DNA of 64,000 bases. Source: Streptomyces broussonetiae. GTDB taxonomy: Bacteria; Actinomycetota; Actinomycetes; Streptomycetales; Streptomycetaceae. The stretch covers positions 2,728,001 through 2,792,000 of the forward strand of contig NZ_CP047020.1 of assembly GCF_009796285.1 (NCBI RefSeq), in the 5' to 3' direction. Below the pieces are notes generated by a model. It was not told where the DNA came from and searched no databases. It was given only the letters and a program-made list of their open reading frames with translations. The translations under genes and the position numbers were made by a program. Of this stretch, positions 42,181-50,849 are shown piece by piece (the first letter of the stretch is position 1; each line of letters opens with the position of its first letter).

Positions 42181-43347
42181 TCAGTACGTCACGGGCAGGG
42201 CCTTCAGGCCCCGAGCGCGCATCGACGGACGCCAGGTCGGCTCGCCCTGCCCCAGGGCGAGTTCGGGCAGGCGTTCCAGCAGGGCCGCCAGGGCGATCTC
42301 CGTCTCCGCACGGGCGAGGGGCGCGCCGAGGCAGTAGTGGATGCCGTGGCCGAGGGCGAGATGCCCGGCGGCGTCACGGGAGAGGTCGAGCCGGTCGGGG
42401 TCGGGGAAACGGGCGGGGTCGCGGTGGGCGGCGGACAGCGAGACCCAGACCGTCTCGCCCGCCGGGACGGTCACCCCGGCGATCGTCACGTCCTCGACCG
42501 GGAACCGGCGCATGGCCAACAGCATGGGCCCCTCGTAGCGGGCGAACTCCTCGACCGCCGCCGGAAGTCGAGCGGGATTCTCGCGCAGCGCGGCGAGCTG
42601 GTCCGGGTGCTCCAGGAGGGCGAGCACCGCGTTGCCGATGAGCTGGACCGTGTTCTCGTACCCGGCGAACAGGATGAGGAAGGCCAGCGACATCAGCTCT
42701 TCCTCGCTGAGCCGGTCGCCTTCGTCGCGTACGGCGATCAGGTCCGACAGAAGGTCGTCGGCGGGCGTGCGGCGCTTGGCCCCGAGGAGCCGGGTGAGGA
42801 AGTCGAGCATGGCCGCCATCGCCTCCTTCGAGGCACCCGGCCGGGCGGGGTCGGGGGCGGTGAGGCCGTCGGTCCACTGCCGGAAGTCGAGCCGGTCCCC
42901 CTCCGGGATGCCGAGCAGGTCGCAGATGACGGTGATGGGCAGCGGGGCGGCGTAGGAGGCGACGAGGTCGGTACTGCCGTGCGGGCCGAGTGCGTCGAGA
43001 AGCTGGTCGGCGGTACGCCGGATGGGCTCGCGCAGTTGCTGGACGCGACGCGGGGTGAAGGCGCGGCCGGCCAGCCGCCGGATGCGCGTGTGGTCGGGCG
43101 GGTCCATGTTGAGGAGGTTGGCGTCGAGGGCGGGCGGCAGCGAGAGGCCCTTGTACGCACCGGGCGCGCCGCGCCGCTTGTCCAGCGACAGCCGCGGATC
43201 TGCGAGCGCGGCCCGGACGTCCTCGTACCGGGTGACGAGCCAGGCGGCAGTGCCGTCGGGTCCGGTGATGCGTTGCACGGGCGCGGTGTCGCGCAGGAGC
43301 CGGTAGACGTCGTAAGGGTGGGCGATAAGGCCGTCCGCGAGTTCCAT
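42181..43347 (-). CDS. Cytochrome P450
   Basis: A 388-residue soluble P450 of the bacterial CYP105/107-like class. Motifs in order are the I-helix oxygen-activation segment LILFAGYENTVQLIGN, the K-helix ExxR (EEFARYEG), the RFPVEDVTIAGVTVPAGETV region, and the haem loop LALGHGIHYCLGAPLARAET with the axial Cys. It needs external ferredoxin and reductase, and none is adjacent. ATG 43347 (MELADGLIAHPYDVYRLLRD) begins the conserved fold; longer in-frame starts would add a Pro/Thr-rich stretch. The substrate cannot be told from context. Confidence 0.92.
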   Translation of the reverse strand: MELADGLIAHPYDVYRLLRDTAPVQRITGPDGTAAWLVTRYEDVRAALADPRLSLDKRRGAPGAYKGLSLPPALDANLLNMDPPDHTRIRRLAGRAFTPRRVQQLREPIRRTADQLLDALGPHGSTDLVASYAAPLPITVICDLLGIPEGDRLDFRQWTDGLTAPDPARPGASKEAMAAMLDFLTRLLGAKRRTPADDLLSDLIAVRDEGDRLSEEELMSLAFLILFAGYENTVQLIGNAVLALLEHPDQLAALRENPARLPAAVEEFARYEGPMLLAMRRFPVEDVTIAGVTVPAGETVWVSLSAAHRDPARFPDPDRLDLSRDAAGHLALGHGIHYCLGAPLARAETEIALAALLERLPELALGQGEPTWRPSMRARGLKALPVTY

Positions 43348-43695
43348 GTCCCTCAGCCTACGGGGCGTCAGGTGTCGCACTGCGGCACGCGCCACCCGTG
43401 CCCCCGCTGGGCAGGTCAGCGCGGCCAGACACGCCTCCAATTCCCTTACGCGGGCGACAGATCGGGGTTCTCGGCGGCGTGGCGGTGAACGGGCAGGCCG
43501 TTCGTACGGGCGGGGCGGCGGTGGCGGCGAGGCCCGGGCCGAGGTCGGGGCCGAGGTCGGGGTCGGGGTCGGGGTCGGGGTCAGTGACGGTGCAGGGGGA
43601 AGTGTCGGGCCAGGGCAGTGGTGATGATGCCCGGTCCGCTCTTCCTCGCCATGGACGAGGTCTGCGGGTGCCACGCGCATGGACTCACCGGGCGG
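43348..43695. other. 348-bp interval between FUSC and P450 genes, with a potential G-quadruplex
   Basis: No gene is seen. The plus strand at 43559-43580 has four GGGG runs separated by TC (period 6), a canonical G-quadruplex pattern, preceded by two GGCCGAGGTC-type units (43538-43560). On the minus strand this would be a PT-dipeptide stretch if the P450 frame were extended upstream. Confidence 0.6.
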
Positions 43696-45759
43696 CTATG
43701 CGGCCACGGGCGGCCGCAGCTCCACTCCCTGCCGTTCCAATTCGCCCAGCGCCTCCCGTAGTTGCCGGATGTGCCGGGGCGTGAGCGTGCCGGTGTCGTC
43801 GAGGTGGACGGCACAGGCCGTGGTCGTGTCGACAAGTCGCTCCAGCAAGTCCGCGACGGCGTCGGTGCCCGCGGTGTGCCGGGCCAGGGCGGGCAGTTCG
43901 GCGGCGGCGAGGGCGATCGCGGTGCGGGCCTCGGCGAGGGTTCGGTAGGCCTCCCGACGCAGCGCCCACCGCTCGACACGGCTGCCGGACTGACCCGGGT
44001 CGCAGGGCCTACCGACGTCGCGGGACCTACCGAGGTCGCAGGACCTACCGAGGTCGCAGGACCTACCGAAGTCGCGGGACCTACCGAGGTCGCGGGACCT
44101 ACCGAGGTCGCCCAGGTCGCGATGCTTGCCGAATTCGCCGAGGTCACGAGCCTGCCCGGAATCGCCGAGGTCGCTCGTCCTGCCGGAATCGCCGGACCCA
44201 CCAAGAGAGCCGGACTCCCCAACGACGTGCTCCAGATAGGCGTGCGCGGCGCGTGCCGCCGCGGCGAGCCGTGCCCGAACCCCGCCGCCGCGCTCCCCCG
44301 GCATCGGCAGATGCCCGACGACCAGCACGAGCGCGCACGCGAGCAGCGTCTCGCCGATCCGGCTGAGCGAGGCCTGCGGTTCGCCGCCGACCATGATCAG
44401 GGCGAGGACGAGCACGGTGACGACGGCGGTCAGTGCGGCGAAGTGCCGAGTGGCGACCGGGACGAGCGCCCCGCAGACCGCGACCAGAGCGATCAGCCCC
44501 GCCGGGCGCGGCAGCAGCGCGGCGAGCCCGGCGAACACCAGGGCGCCGAGCACGGTCCCGGCGGCCCGGCACAGCACGCGGGAGGCGAGCGGCCCGAGAT
44601 CGGGCTTGACGAGGAAGACGGCGGTGGCGGGCAGCCAGTACCAGTGCTGGTGGTGGCCGTACCAGCGGGTGTGGTGCAGCGCCTGGGCGATGGCGGCGCT
44701 GGCCCCGAAGCAGAGGGCCACCCGCAGCCCGTACTCGCGTCCACCGGTGCCGAACGCGGCGCGGACCGCGTCCCGGACACCTCGGCGCCGGGCGAACAGC
44801 CGGTGCTGGGCCCCCGCACCCTGGTCGAAAACCTCGGCGGCGCGCAGCAGGGCGTCGTCCAGGGCGCGCAAGGCGGGAACGGACCGGCTGGGAGCGGGCA
44901 GCGGACCGGTGCCGGTGTTGCCGCGGACGGCGGCGGCGAGCTGCCGGGCGCCTTCCGCCGCGCGCGCGGAGACGGGCTCCCCCGCCCAGTACAGTGCGGT
45001 GGCGGCCTCGGCCAGCGGCAGCGCTGCGGCGTACTGCGCGTGCAGTCGGCGCTCGGCGACGGAACTGGCGTACCGGCGCAACCGGGGCCCCGCCAGGGCG
45101 TCCTGCGCGTGGTCGAGGGCGGTGGTGAGCGCGGTCCGCCGCGCGGTGGCCCGCGGCCCGCCCACGGTCTCGACCAGAGCGGCGACGGCGTCGTACACCT
45201 CGGCGACAGCCTGCCGCTCCCCGTCGAACCGGAAGTCCCCGGCGAGTGAACCGGGCGTGGGCAGCGCGAGCCTCAGCAGGATCAGCCAGCCGGCCCCGGC
45301 GAGGAAGGCGAGCGTCCGCTGCCAGCCGCTCTCGGACGCGGGCATCCCGGCGCCGAGCGCTGCGCCGACCAGCAACTGCGTTCCGGCGGCGGAGGCGACG
45401 GGTCCGACCGCGCTGATGCCGCCGGCGACCAGCCCGAGCAGGGTGAGCGCCAGGGTCAGCGGTACGGCGGCCAGCGCCTGCCCGGCGTACGTCCCCGTGA
45501 GCAGGCCGAGCGCCCCGGCCAGCGCGGGCACCCCGAGCCGCTTGACGGAGGCACGGCGGCTGCCGGGCCGGTCGTTGATGCCGGCGAGCATCGCGGCGAT
45601 GGCGGCGAGGACGCCCATGGGCAGTCGGTCCGCCACCACTGCGGCGAGCAGCAAGGGCCCCGCTGCGAGGGCGCCGCGGGTCACCGCACTCCAGGGGACG
45701 GGACCGCGCTGGGCGCTGAGGGCGTGGGCGAGCCAGAGGGGTACGGCGGGCCGGGACAC
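43696..45759 (-). CDS. FUSC-family inner membrane transporter (aromatic acid exporter type)
   Basis: A 687-residue protein with two sets of about five membrane helices (AGPLLLAAVVADRLPMGVLA, LTLALTLLGLVAGGISAVGP; VALCFGASAAIAQALH, AGTVLGALVFAGLAALL, FAALTAVVTVLVLALIMVGG), separated by a large cytoplasmic region, the FUSC/AaeB/YccS layout. HQHWYWLPATAVFLVKPDLG is the conserved FUSC motif. After the second membrane block comes a hexapeptide repeat region (DLGRSR, DFGRSC, DLGRSC and variants) before a final helical domain. It probably exports hydrophobic acids. GTG 45759 has AGGAG upstream. Confidence 0.88.
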   Translation of the reverse strand: MSRPAVPLWLAHALSAQRGPVPWSAVTRGALAAGPLLLAAVVADRLPMGVLAAIAAMLAGINDRPGSRRASVKRLGVPALAGALGLLTGTYAGQALAAVPLTLALTLLGLVAGGISAVGPVASAAGTQLLVGAALGAGMPASESGWQRTLAFLAGAGWLILLRLALPTPGSLAGDFRFDGERQAVAEVYDAVAALVETVGGPRATARRTALTTALDHAQDALAGPRLRRYASSVAERRLHAQYAAALPLAEAATALYWAGEPVSARAAEGARQLAAAVRGNTGTGPLPAPSRSVPALRALDDALLRAAEVFDQGAGAQHRLFARRRGVRDAVRAAFGTGGREYGLRVALCFGASAAIAQALHHTRWYGHHQHWYWLPATAVFLVKPDLGPLASRVLCRAAGTVLGALVFAGLAALLPRPAGLIALVAVCGALVPVATRHFAALTAVVTVLVLALIMVGGEPQASLSRIGETLLACALVLVVGHLPMPGERGGGVRARLAAAARAAHAYLEHVVGESGSLGGSGDSGRTSDLGDSGQARDLGEFGKHRDLGDLGRSRDLGRSRDFGRSCDLGRSCDLGRSRDVGRPCDPGQSGSRVERWALRREAYRTLAEARTAIALAAAELPALARHTAGTDAVADLLERLVDTTTACAVHLDDTGTLTPRHIRQLREALGELERQGVELRPPVAA
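43994..44190 (-). repeat. 18-bp tandem repeat inside the FUSC gene
   Basis: Plus-strand units of the type GACCTACCGAGGTCGCAG recur about seven times from 44010 to 44110, then more degenerate copies (GAATTCGCCGAGGTCACGAG) follow to about 44190. The minus strand encodes hexapeptides DLGRSR/DLGRSC. The in-frame period lets copy number vary without frameshift. Confidence 0.85.
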
Positions 45760-45901
45760 GGGGCTCCTGTTCGTACGACGGCGGGGTGGGCCTCGGACGA
45801 CGGTGGCCGGCGGACCGTGCTTCCACGGTAGGGCGGGTTTGCGAGGAGAACCGGGCGGTCAGGTTTCGCGCATGTGAAAGATGCCCGGGTGGCCGGTTTC
45901 T

Positions 45902-46663
45902 TTATGAACGCAATGCCCCGAGGATCCTCTCGGCTTCGGTGACGGCACGGATCAGCACAGCGGGCTCGCCCCGCAACTCACCCACCACATCGTCGATTTC
46001 GCGCAGCCCGGCCCGCTCCAGCAGCCGTTTTTCGTTGGTCACCCACTCTCCCCGTGCCGCGAGCACCCCGTGCGCGGCCTGAGCGGCAGCCGTGGCCACG
46101 GCCCCGGCGGTCTCCGTGAGGCGGCCATGGGGAGCGTGGTTGGACTTTGCGTAGGCGAGGGTGGCGCGAGCGGTGCCGTACCACCGCTCGGCGGCGGCGC
46201 GCAGCTTGGCCGGGTAGCCCGCCGGGCGCGGGAGTGTGCCTCGGAGGACCCGGTTGACGGCCAGTTCCGCCACGATCAGGTACGTGGGAATGCCGGCGAG
46301 ATGGAAGAGCAACGGCTCCACCCGGAACCGCCCTTCCTCCGCCTCCGCCAGCTCGTGCTCGACCACGTCGAGATCGCGGTAGTGCACATCGACCCGGCGC
46401 CCGTCGACACTCAGCCAGGCCCCGCCGTTGAACACCCCGCCGCCCCAGCCACCGACCTCGCCGACCTCGCCCTGCCAGCCGACGGCCCGCAGGTCCTCCG
46501 GGTCGAAGGGGCCGCGGTAGTAGATCGCCATGTCCCAGTCGCTGTCGGGGCGGTGCGTGCCCTGCGCCCGGGAACCGCCGAGGGCGACGGCCCGGACGGT
46601 GGGCAGGGCGGCGAGGCGGTCGGCGGTGGCGGCCAGGAACTCGGGGTCGGGCAGGCGGGACAT
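45902..46663 (-). CDS. Nucleotidyltransferase (aminoglycoside adenylyltransferase-like fold)
   Basis: A 253-residue protein of the pol-beta-type minimal nucleotidyltransferase superfamily. The active site GGSRAQG..DSDWDMAIYY (about residues 29-48) has the Gly-Ser and both metal-binding Asp residues, and VDVHYRDLDVVEHEL gives the third carboxylate. The C-terminal half is helical (KLRAAAERWYGTARATLAYA, NEKRLLERAGLREIDDVVGE). Possible substrates include aminoglycosides or a protein; nothing here decides. Confidence 0.85.
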   Translation of the reverse strand: MSRLPDPEFLAATADRLAALPTVRAVALGGSRAQGTHRPDSDWDMAIYYRGPFDPEDLRAVGWQGEVGEVGGWGGGVFNGGAWLSVDGRRVDVHYRDLDVVEHELAEAEEGRFRVEPLLFHLAGIPTYLIVAELAVNRVLRGTLPRPAGYPAKLRAAAERWYGTARATLAYAKSNHAPHGRLTETAGAVATAAAQAAHGVLAARGEWVTNEKRLLERAGLREIDDVVGELRGEPAVLIRAVTEAERILGALRS

Positions 46664-46872
46664 GGAGCAGGACCTCCGGTCGCACGGGCACGGCCAAGGC
46701 AGCGTAGGGCGCGGGCGGGACTCCCGGCGACTCGGGGAACGGGGCGTTCAACCGCCGGGGGGCGTGACGCACGGGCCAGGGGGTGCGGGACGGCGGAAAA
46801 CCGGGTGCGCCGGCCGTGCAGGCCGTCGATGATCGGAGGCCGACGATTTCCGCCGCCCCTCGAGGAGCCGCC

Positions 46873-47289
46873 ATGATCCGACGAGTGAACGCCGCCGGTC
46901 TCTTCCCACCGCCCGCCTACGCGCACGCCTCGGTGGTGGAGGCGGGCACCGGGCTCGCCTTTCTCGCCGGGGCCGTGCCGCTGGACGCGGACGGGAGGAT
47001 CGTCGGCCCGGGCGATCCCGTACGGCAGGCCGAGCGTGTGATCGCCAACCTGCGGGAGCAACTGCAGGCTGTCGGCAGCGACTTGACTCATGTGATCGCG
47101 ACGGATGTGTACGTCGTCAGCAGCGAGCCGGCCGATCTGTCGGCGGTGTGGGACGTGGTGGAGGCATCGGAACTGAGCACCGGACCGCATGCGTCGACGC
47201 TGCTCGGCGTCGCCTGCCTCGGGTACCCCGGGCAGTTGGTGGAGATCACTGCCACGGCCGTGGTGCCTCAGGAGGCGGGCCTGTCATGA
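46873..47289 (+). CDS. RidA/YjgF family protein
   Basis: A 138-residue RidA-like protein. Family members deaminate reactive enamine/imine intermediates or act in specific catabolic pathways as trimers. Landmarks: VNAAGLFPPPAYAHASVVEA, GLAFLAGAVPLDADGRIVGP, VRQAERVIANLREQLQAVGS, DLTHVIATDVYVVSSEPADL and the C-terminal LLGVACLGYPGQLVEITATA; the Arg of canonical RidA near ARVAVEV is not conserved, suggesting a diverged Rid subfamily. GAGGAG lies upstream of the ATG. It overlaps the GNAT gene by 4 bp (ATGA). Confidence 0.9.
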   Translation: MIRRVNAAGLFPPPAYAHASVVEAGTGLAFLAGAVPLDADGRIVGPGDPVRQAERVIANLREQLQAVGSDLTHVIATDVYVVSSEPADLSAVWDVVEASELSTGPHASTLLGVACLGYPGQLVEITATAVVPQEAGLS

Positions 47290-47744
47290 CCGACGTCGTT
47301 CTCCGGCGGGCCGTGGCGGCGGACGCCCGGGCCGGTGCCGACGTCTGGCTGCGGTCCTTCACCGCCGCGCTGCCCACCGTCGTCCGGCCACGCAACGACG
47401 ACGAGGTACGGGAGTACTTCCGGGAGGTCGTGGTGCCGCTGCGCGAGACCTGGGTGGCGCAGGCGGCCGGCGGCGGGATCGTCGGGGTGATGGTCCTGCG
47501 CGAGGAGGAACTGTCCCAGCTGTACCTGGATCCCGCGTGGCGGGGACGGGGCATCGGCGACCGGTTCGTCGCGCTGGCCAAGGAGCGCAGCCCAGGTGGG
47601 CTGACCCTGTGGACCTTCCAGGTCAACAAGCCCGCCCACCGGTTCTACGAGCGGCACGGTTTCACGGCCGTCGAGTTCACCGACGGCAGCGGCAACGAGG
47701 AGCGGGAGCCGGACGTGCGCTATGTCTGGCGGCCCGCTCCCTGA
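47286..47744 (+). CDS. GNAT-family N-acetyltransferase
   Basis: A 152-residue acetyl-CoA-dependent transferase. The pyrophosphate-binding motif A reads LSQLYLDPAWRGRGIGDRFV (RGRGIG, about residues 86-91), preceded by strand GGIVGVMVLREE and followed by motif B FQVNKPAHRFYERHGFTAVE. It is translationally coupled to the RidA-like gene, so the two may share a metabolite or detoxification role. The acceptor is unknown. Confidence 0.9.
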   Translation: MTDVVLRRAVAADARAGADVWLRSFTAALPTVVRPRNDDEVREYFREVVVPLRETWVAQAAGGGIVGVMVLREEELSQLYLDPAWRGRGIGDRFVALAKERSPGGLTLWTFQVNKPAHRFYERHGFTAVEFTDGSGNEEREPDVRYVWRPAP

Positions 47745-47766
47745 CACCGGCCCAACAGATCGGCAC

Positions 47767-47820
47767 CTCACCAGCTCACCAGCTCACCAGCTCACGGCTC
47801 ACGGCTCACGGCTCACCGGG
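47767..47820 (+). repeat. Tandem CTCACCAG / CTCACGG microsatellite
   Basis: Three 8-bp units CTCACCAG are followed by three 7-bp units CTCACGG and a final CTCACCGGG, just after the GNAT stop and before the racemase stop on the other strand. Confidence 0.75.
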
Positions 47821-48535
47821 GCGGCCGACCCCACCTCCTCTCCTTCTGCAACGGTCTGTCGTAACTGCCCGCCCTGCTGGTCGTCAGGCCCAGGGACACC
47901 AGGGACTCGGCGAGCCGGACCGCCGCCGCCACGCCGTCCACCACCGGCAGCCCGAGCTTCTCACCCACCGTGCGCTGCAGGCCCGTCATGCCGGCACAGC
48001 CCAGGACGAGGACCTCGGCCCCGGCGTCCCGGGCCCGTTCGGCCGCCGTCAGGAACGCGGACTCCGTGCGGCCGGGGTCGTCGGCGAGGTCGAGGACACC
48101 CAGGCCGGTGCCGACGACGGCGGCGCAGTTTCGGGCCACGCCGGCGGTCTCCAGGCTGTCCTCGATCTGGCCGCGCGAGCGGTCGAGGGTGGTGACGACG
48201 CCGTAGCGGCGGCCGAGCAGGCAGGCGAGGTGGGCGGCGGCCTCGGTGATGTCCACGACCGGGACGTCGACCAACTCCCGTACGCCTTCCCGGCCGTGCT
48301 CGCCGAATCCGGCCAGGACGACGGCGTCGTACGGCGGTCCGTCGTAGGTGCGCAGCGCGTCCAGGACGGCCGCCGCCGAGAGGTAGCTGTCGAGCCAGCC
48401 CTCGGCGGACGCCGGGCCCCAGGCGGGGGTCAGACCCGCCACGGCGGTGCCCGGGCCCGCGGCGGCCCGGGCGCCTCGGACGATCTCCTCGGTCATCTCC
48501 TGCGTGGTGTTGCAGTTGGTGACGATGATCCGCAT
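47813..48535 (-). CDS. Asp/Glu/hydantoin racemase family protein
   Basis: A 240-residue two-domain racemase of the hydantoin/allantoin racemase type. The two catalytic Cys regions are visible: MRIIVTNCNTTQEMTEEIVR at the start and EVLVLGCAGMTGLQ near residue 180; DAVVLAGFGEHGREGVRELV carries the usual helix, with Gly where the first catalytic Cys (ACF/GCF) is often found. It lies 4 bp downstream of an NCS1 transporter gene, as in hydantoin or purine-ring catabolic operons. Racemisation of a hydantoin or allantoin is the likely reaction, although the altered first Cys leaves some doubt. Confidence 0.85.
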   Translation of the reverse strand: MRIIVTNCNTTQEMTEEIVRGARAAAGPGTAVAGLTPAWGPASAEGWLDSYLSAAAVLDALRTYDGPPYDAVVLAGFGEHGREGVRELVDVPVVDITEAAAHLACLLGRRYGVVTTLDRSRGQIEDSLETAGVARNCAAVVGTGLGVLDLADDPGRTESAFLTAAERARDAGAEVLVLGCAGMTGLQRTVGEKLGLPVVDGVAAAVRLAESLVSLGLTTSRAGSYDRPLQKERRWGRPPR

Positions 48536-48539
48536 GGCC

Positions 48540-49994
48540 TCAGGCCTCCTGCTGCGCCGCACGCTCACGGCGGTTCACCAGCGTGTACAGGGCGGCGGCG
48601 AGTGCGGTGCCGATGAACCAGGAGTACGGCGCCACATCGCTGAAGCTCTTCACCAGCGCCAGCACGGCGGCGACCGCGGCGGAGGGCAGGAACGCACACA
48701 GCGCCTTCGGGTTGACGCCCTTGCGGTAGTGGTACGGGCTGCCCGGGCGGGCGTCGAAGAGGGCATCGGCGTCGACCTTGCCGCGCTTGACCCAGTAGTA
48801 ATCGATCATGATCACGCCGAACAGAGGGCCCAGGAAGGCACCGAGACCGCCGAGGAAGTAGTTGACGACGGTCGGGTTGGAGAAGAGGTTCCAAGGAGTG
48901 ACGACCAGTGCGGCCACCGTGCTGATCATGCCGCCGACCTTGAAGGTGATCTTCTGCGGCCAGACGTTGGCGAGGTCGTACGCGGGTGAGACGAAGTTGG
49001 CGACGATGTTGACGCCCATGGTCGCCACCGCGAAGGCGAACGCGGCCACGACCAGCACCCAGGTGTTGCCCACCTTGGCGACCAGTTCCGCCGGGTCGGT
49101 GATGGCCTGTCCGAACGCCTTCAGCGAGCCGGCCGTGACGATCACCGACACGACGACGAAGGCGGTGGAGTTGATGGGCAGGCCCCAGAAGTTGCCGCGC
49201 CGGACGGTCCGGTAGTCGGGTGCGAAGCGGGAGAAGTCGCAGAAGTTGAGCATCAGCGTGCCGTAGGTGGCGAGGATCAGGCCGATCGCGCCGAACCACT
49301 GGCGCCACTGCTCGCCCCTGCTCACCGGATGCGGGGTGGAGGTGAGCGAGATGCTCCAGTGGGCCTTGGCCAGGACCCAGACCGCCAGCGCGATCATCAC
49401 CAGCCAGATCACCGGGCCGCAGAAGTCCTGGAACCTGCGCACCGCCTCCATGCCCTGACTGATGATCAGCCACTGGACCAGCCAGAGTGAGACGAAGGAG
49501 ATCCAGCCGAGCGCGTCGAGGCCGAGGAAGGAGTGGTGGGTGAGGGACGTGAGACCCGGCCAGGCGGCGAGCAGCATCACGTTGACCGCGACGGAGGCCA
49601 GATAGGTCTGGATGCCGTACCACATGATGGCGATCACGGCTCTGATCAGTGCGGGGATGTTTGCGCCCCACACACCGAAGCTGATGCGGCTGACGACGGG
49701 GAACGGCACGCCGTGGCGCTGGCCGATCCTGCCCATGCGGTTCATGCCGACGTAGATGAGCACGAAGCCGACGAGCAGGGCCGTGAAGACCTGCCAGACG
49801 TTCATGCCGAGGACCAGCAGGCCGGCGGCGAAGGTGTAGTTGCCGAGGTTGTGGACGTCGGACATCCACATGGCGAACAGGTCGAAGACCTTCCAGTTCC
49901 GCTGCTCGGCGGGGGCCAGGTCCTCGTTGACGAGGCGAGGGTCGGGGACGAACGCGGGGGCGCCGGTGGCTTCGGCGCGGTCGGCGAGGGACAC
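48540..49994 (-). CDS. NCS1-family nucleobase/hydantoin:cation symporter
   Basis: A 484-residue, 12-helix transporter of the NCS1 family (Mhp1 hydantoin, allantoin, uracil and cytosine permeases). Family features: LAPAEQRNWKVFDLFAMWMS, NYTFAAGLLVLGMNVWQVFT, PFPVVSRISFGVWGANIPAL, NFCDFSRFAPDYRTVRRGNF, WGLPINSTAFVVVSVIVTAG and PLFGVIMIDYYWVKRGKVDA. GTG 49994 is set by AGGAGG just upstream. With the racemase gene it forms an operon whose promoter is overlain by a GntR-type operator. Hydantoin or allantoin uptake is the best guess. Confidence 0.92.
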   Translation of the reverse strand: MSLADRAEATGAPAFVPDPRLVNEDLAPAEQRNWKVFDLFAMWMSDVHNLGNYTFAAGLLVLGMNVWQVFTALLVGFVLIYVGMNRMGRIGQRHGVPFPVVSRISFGVWGANIPALIRAVIAIMWYGIQTYLASVAVNVMLLAAWPGLTSLTHHSFLGLDALGWISFVSLWLVQWLIISQGMEAVRRFQDFCGPVIWLVMIALAVWVLAKAHWSISLTSTPHPVSRGEQWRQWFGAIGLILATYGTLMLNFCDFSRFAPDYRTVRRGNFWGLPINSTAFVVVSVIVTAGSLKAFGQAITDPAELVAKVGNTWVLVVAAFAFAVATMGVNIVANFVSPAYDLANVWPQKITFKVGGMISTVAALVVTPWNLFSNPTVVNYFLGGLGAFLGPLFGVIMIDYYWVKRGKVDADALFDARPGSPYHYRKGVNPKALCAFLPSAAVAAVLALVKSFSDVAPYSWFIGTALAAALYTLVNRRERAAQQEA

Positions 49995-50078
49995 GGGGCC
50001 TCCTGAACAGGGGGGACGAAGGGGCCATACCGCAGAAACCCGGACAGGCTGCAGGCCTTGGAGACCGCAGCGAGCCGC

Positions 50079-50094
50079 GTTTGGTATACCAAAC
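50079..50094. promoter_or_regulatory. GntR-type operator, perfect 16-bp palindrome
   Basis: GTTTGGTATACCAAAC is fully self-complementary and contains the TTGGTATACCAA core seen at FadR-subfamily operators. It lies between the divergent permease (start 49994) and GntR (start 50186) genes. Confidence 0.85.
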
Positions 50095-50185
50095 TGCCGA
50101 CATGGTGCCGCCGTCAAGCGTTCGGACCGATGTCGTTGCCGTTACGGCCCGGTAAAAGTCGCCTCGCGTCGGCGAAGATGGGCCC

Positions 50186-50839
50186 ATGACGAAGATCGAA
50201 CCCCTGGGCGCGGTGCGCGAGCGGGTCCTGGCGAGCCTGCGGGAGGACATCATCGCCGGGCGCCTGGCCCCCGGCGACCGGCTCGTCGAGCGGGAGCTGG
50301 CCGAGCGGTTCGGCGTCTCGCGGGTGCCGGTGCGTGAGGCGATCCGCGCCCTGGTCGCCGAGGGCTTCGTCCTGTTCGAGTCGGCCCGCCGCACGGTCGT
50401 ACGCCGGCTGACCCCGACCGATGTCAGGGAACTCTTCGAGCTGCGCGAGGCGTTGGAGGTGTACGCGGCAGGGTTGGCGGCGACCCGGGTGACGGCGCAG
50501 GCCCTGGCGGAGCTGCGGGAGCTGCTGGAGCAGGCGGCGCGGGCGACGAAGGAGGGCGACGCCGAGGCGATCACGGACATCAACACCCGCTTCCACGACC
50601 GCATTCGCACCCTGGCCGGCAACAGCCTGCTGATCTCGGTCATGGAGCCGGTCGACGGCCGGCTGCGCTGGCTCACTCGACGCAACGAGGAGTGGCCCCA
50701 ACTCCTCGCCGAACACCGCGAGTTGTACGACGCCATCGCCTCCGGCGACCCCGAGCAGGCCCGGGCCCACGCCCTCGGCCACGTCCGCGCCAACTACCGC
50801 TCGACGGTACGGCACCTGTTCGGGCAGGACGCCCTCTGA
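50186..50839 (+). CDS. GntR-family regulator (FadR subfamily)
   Basis: A 217-residue repressor. A winged-helix domain (VRERVLASLREDIIAGRLAP, RELAERFGVSRVPVREAIRA, LVAEGFVLFESARRTVVRRL) is joined to an all-helical FCD ligand domain (DVRELFELREALEVYAAGLA, DINTRFHDRIRTLAGNSLLI, HRELYDAIASGDPEQARAHA) with the Asp/His residues that usually bind a metal. The HTH and the 16-bp palindrome upstream make it the probable regulator of the permease-racemase operon and of itself. The effector is likely the transported ring compound or a breakdown product. Confidence 0.93.
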   Translation: MTKIEPLGAVRERVLASLREDIIAGRLAPGDRLVERELAERFGVSRVPVREAIRALVAEGFVLFESARRTVVRRLTPTDVRELFELREALEVYAAGLAATRVTAQALAELRELLEQAARATKEGDAEAITDINTRFHDRIRTLAGNSLLISVMEPVDGRLRWLTRRNEEWPQLLAEHRELYDAIASGDPEQARAHALGHVRANYRSTVRHLFGQDAL

Positions 50840-50849
50840 CCAAGGTGCG

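Noticed and set aside
42181..43680. A P450 reading frame extended to 499 residues
   Set aside because: The added N-terminus is Pro/Thr/Arg-rich, encoded by the G-quadruplex repeat. The conserved P450 fold starts at MELADGLIAHPYDVY with GAGG before the ATG at 43347.
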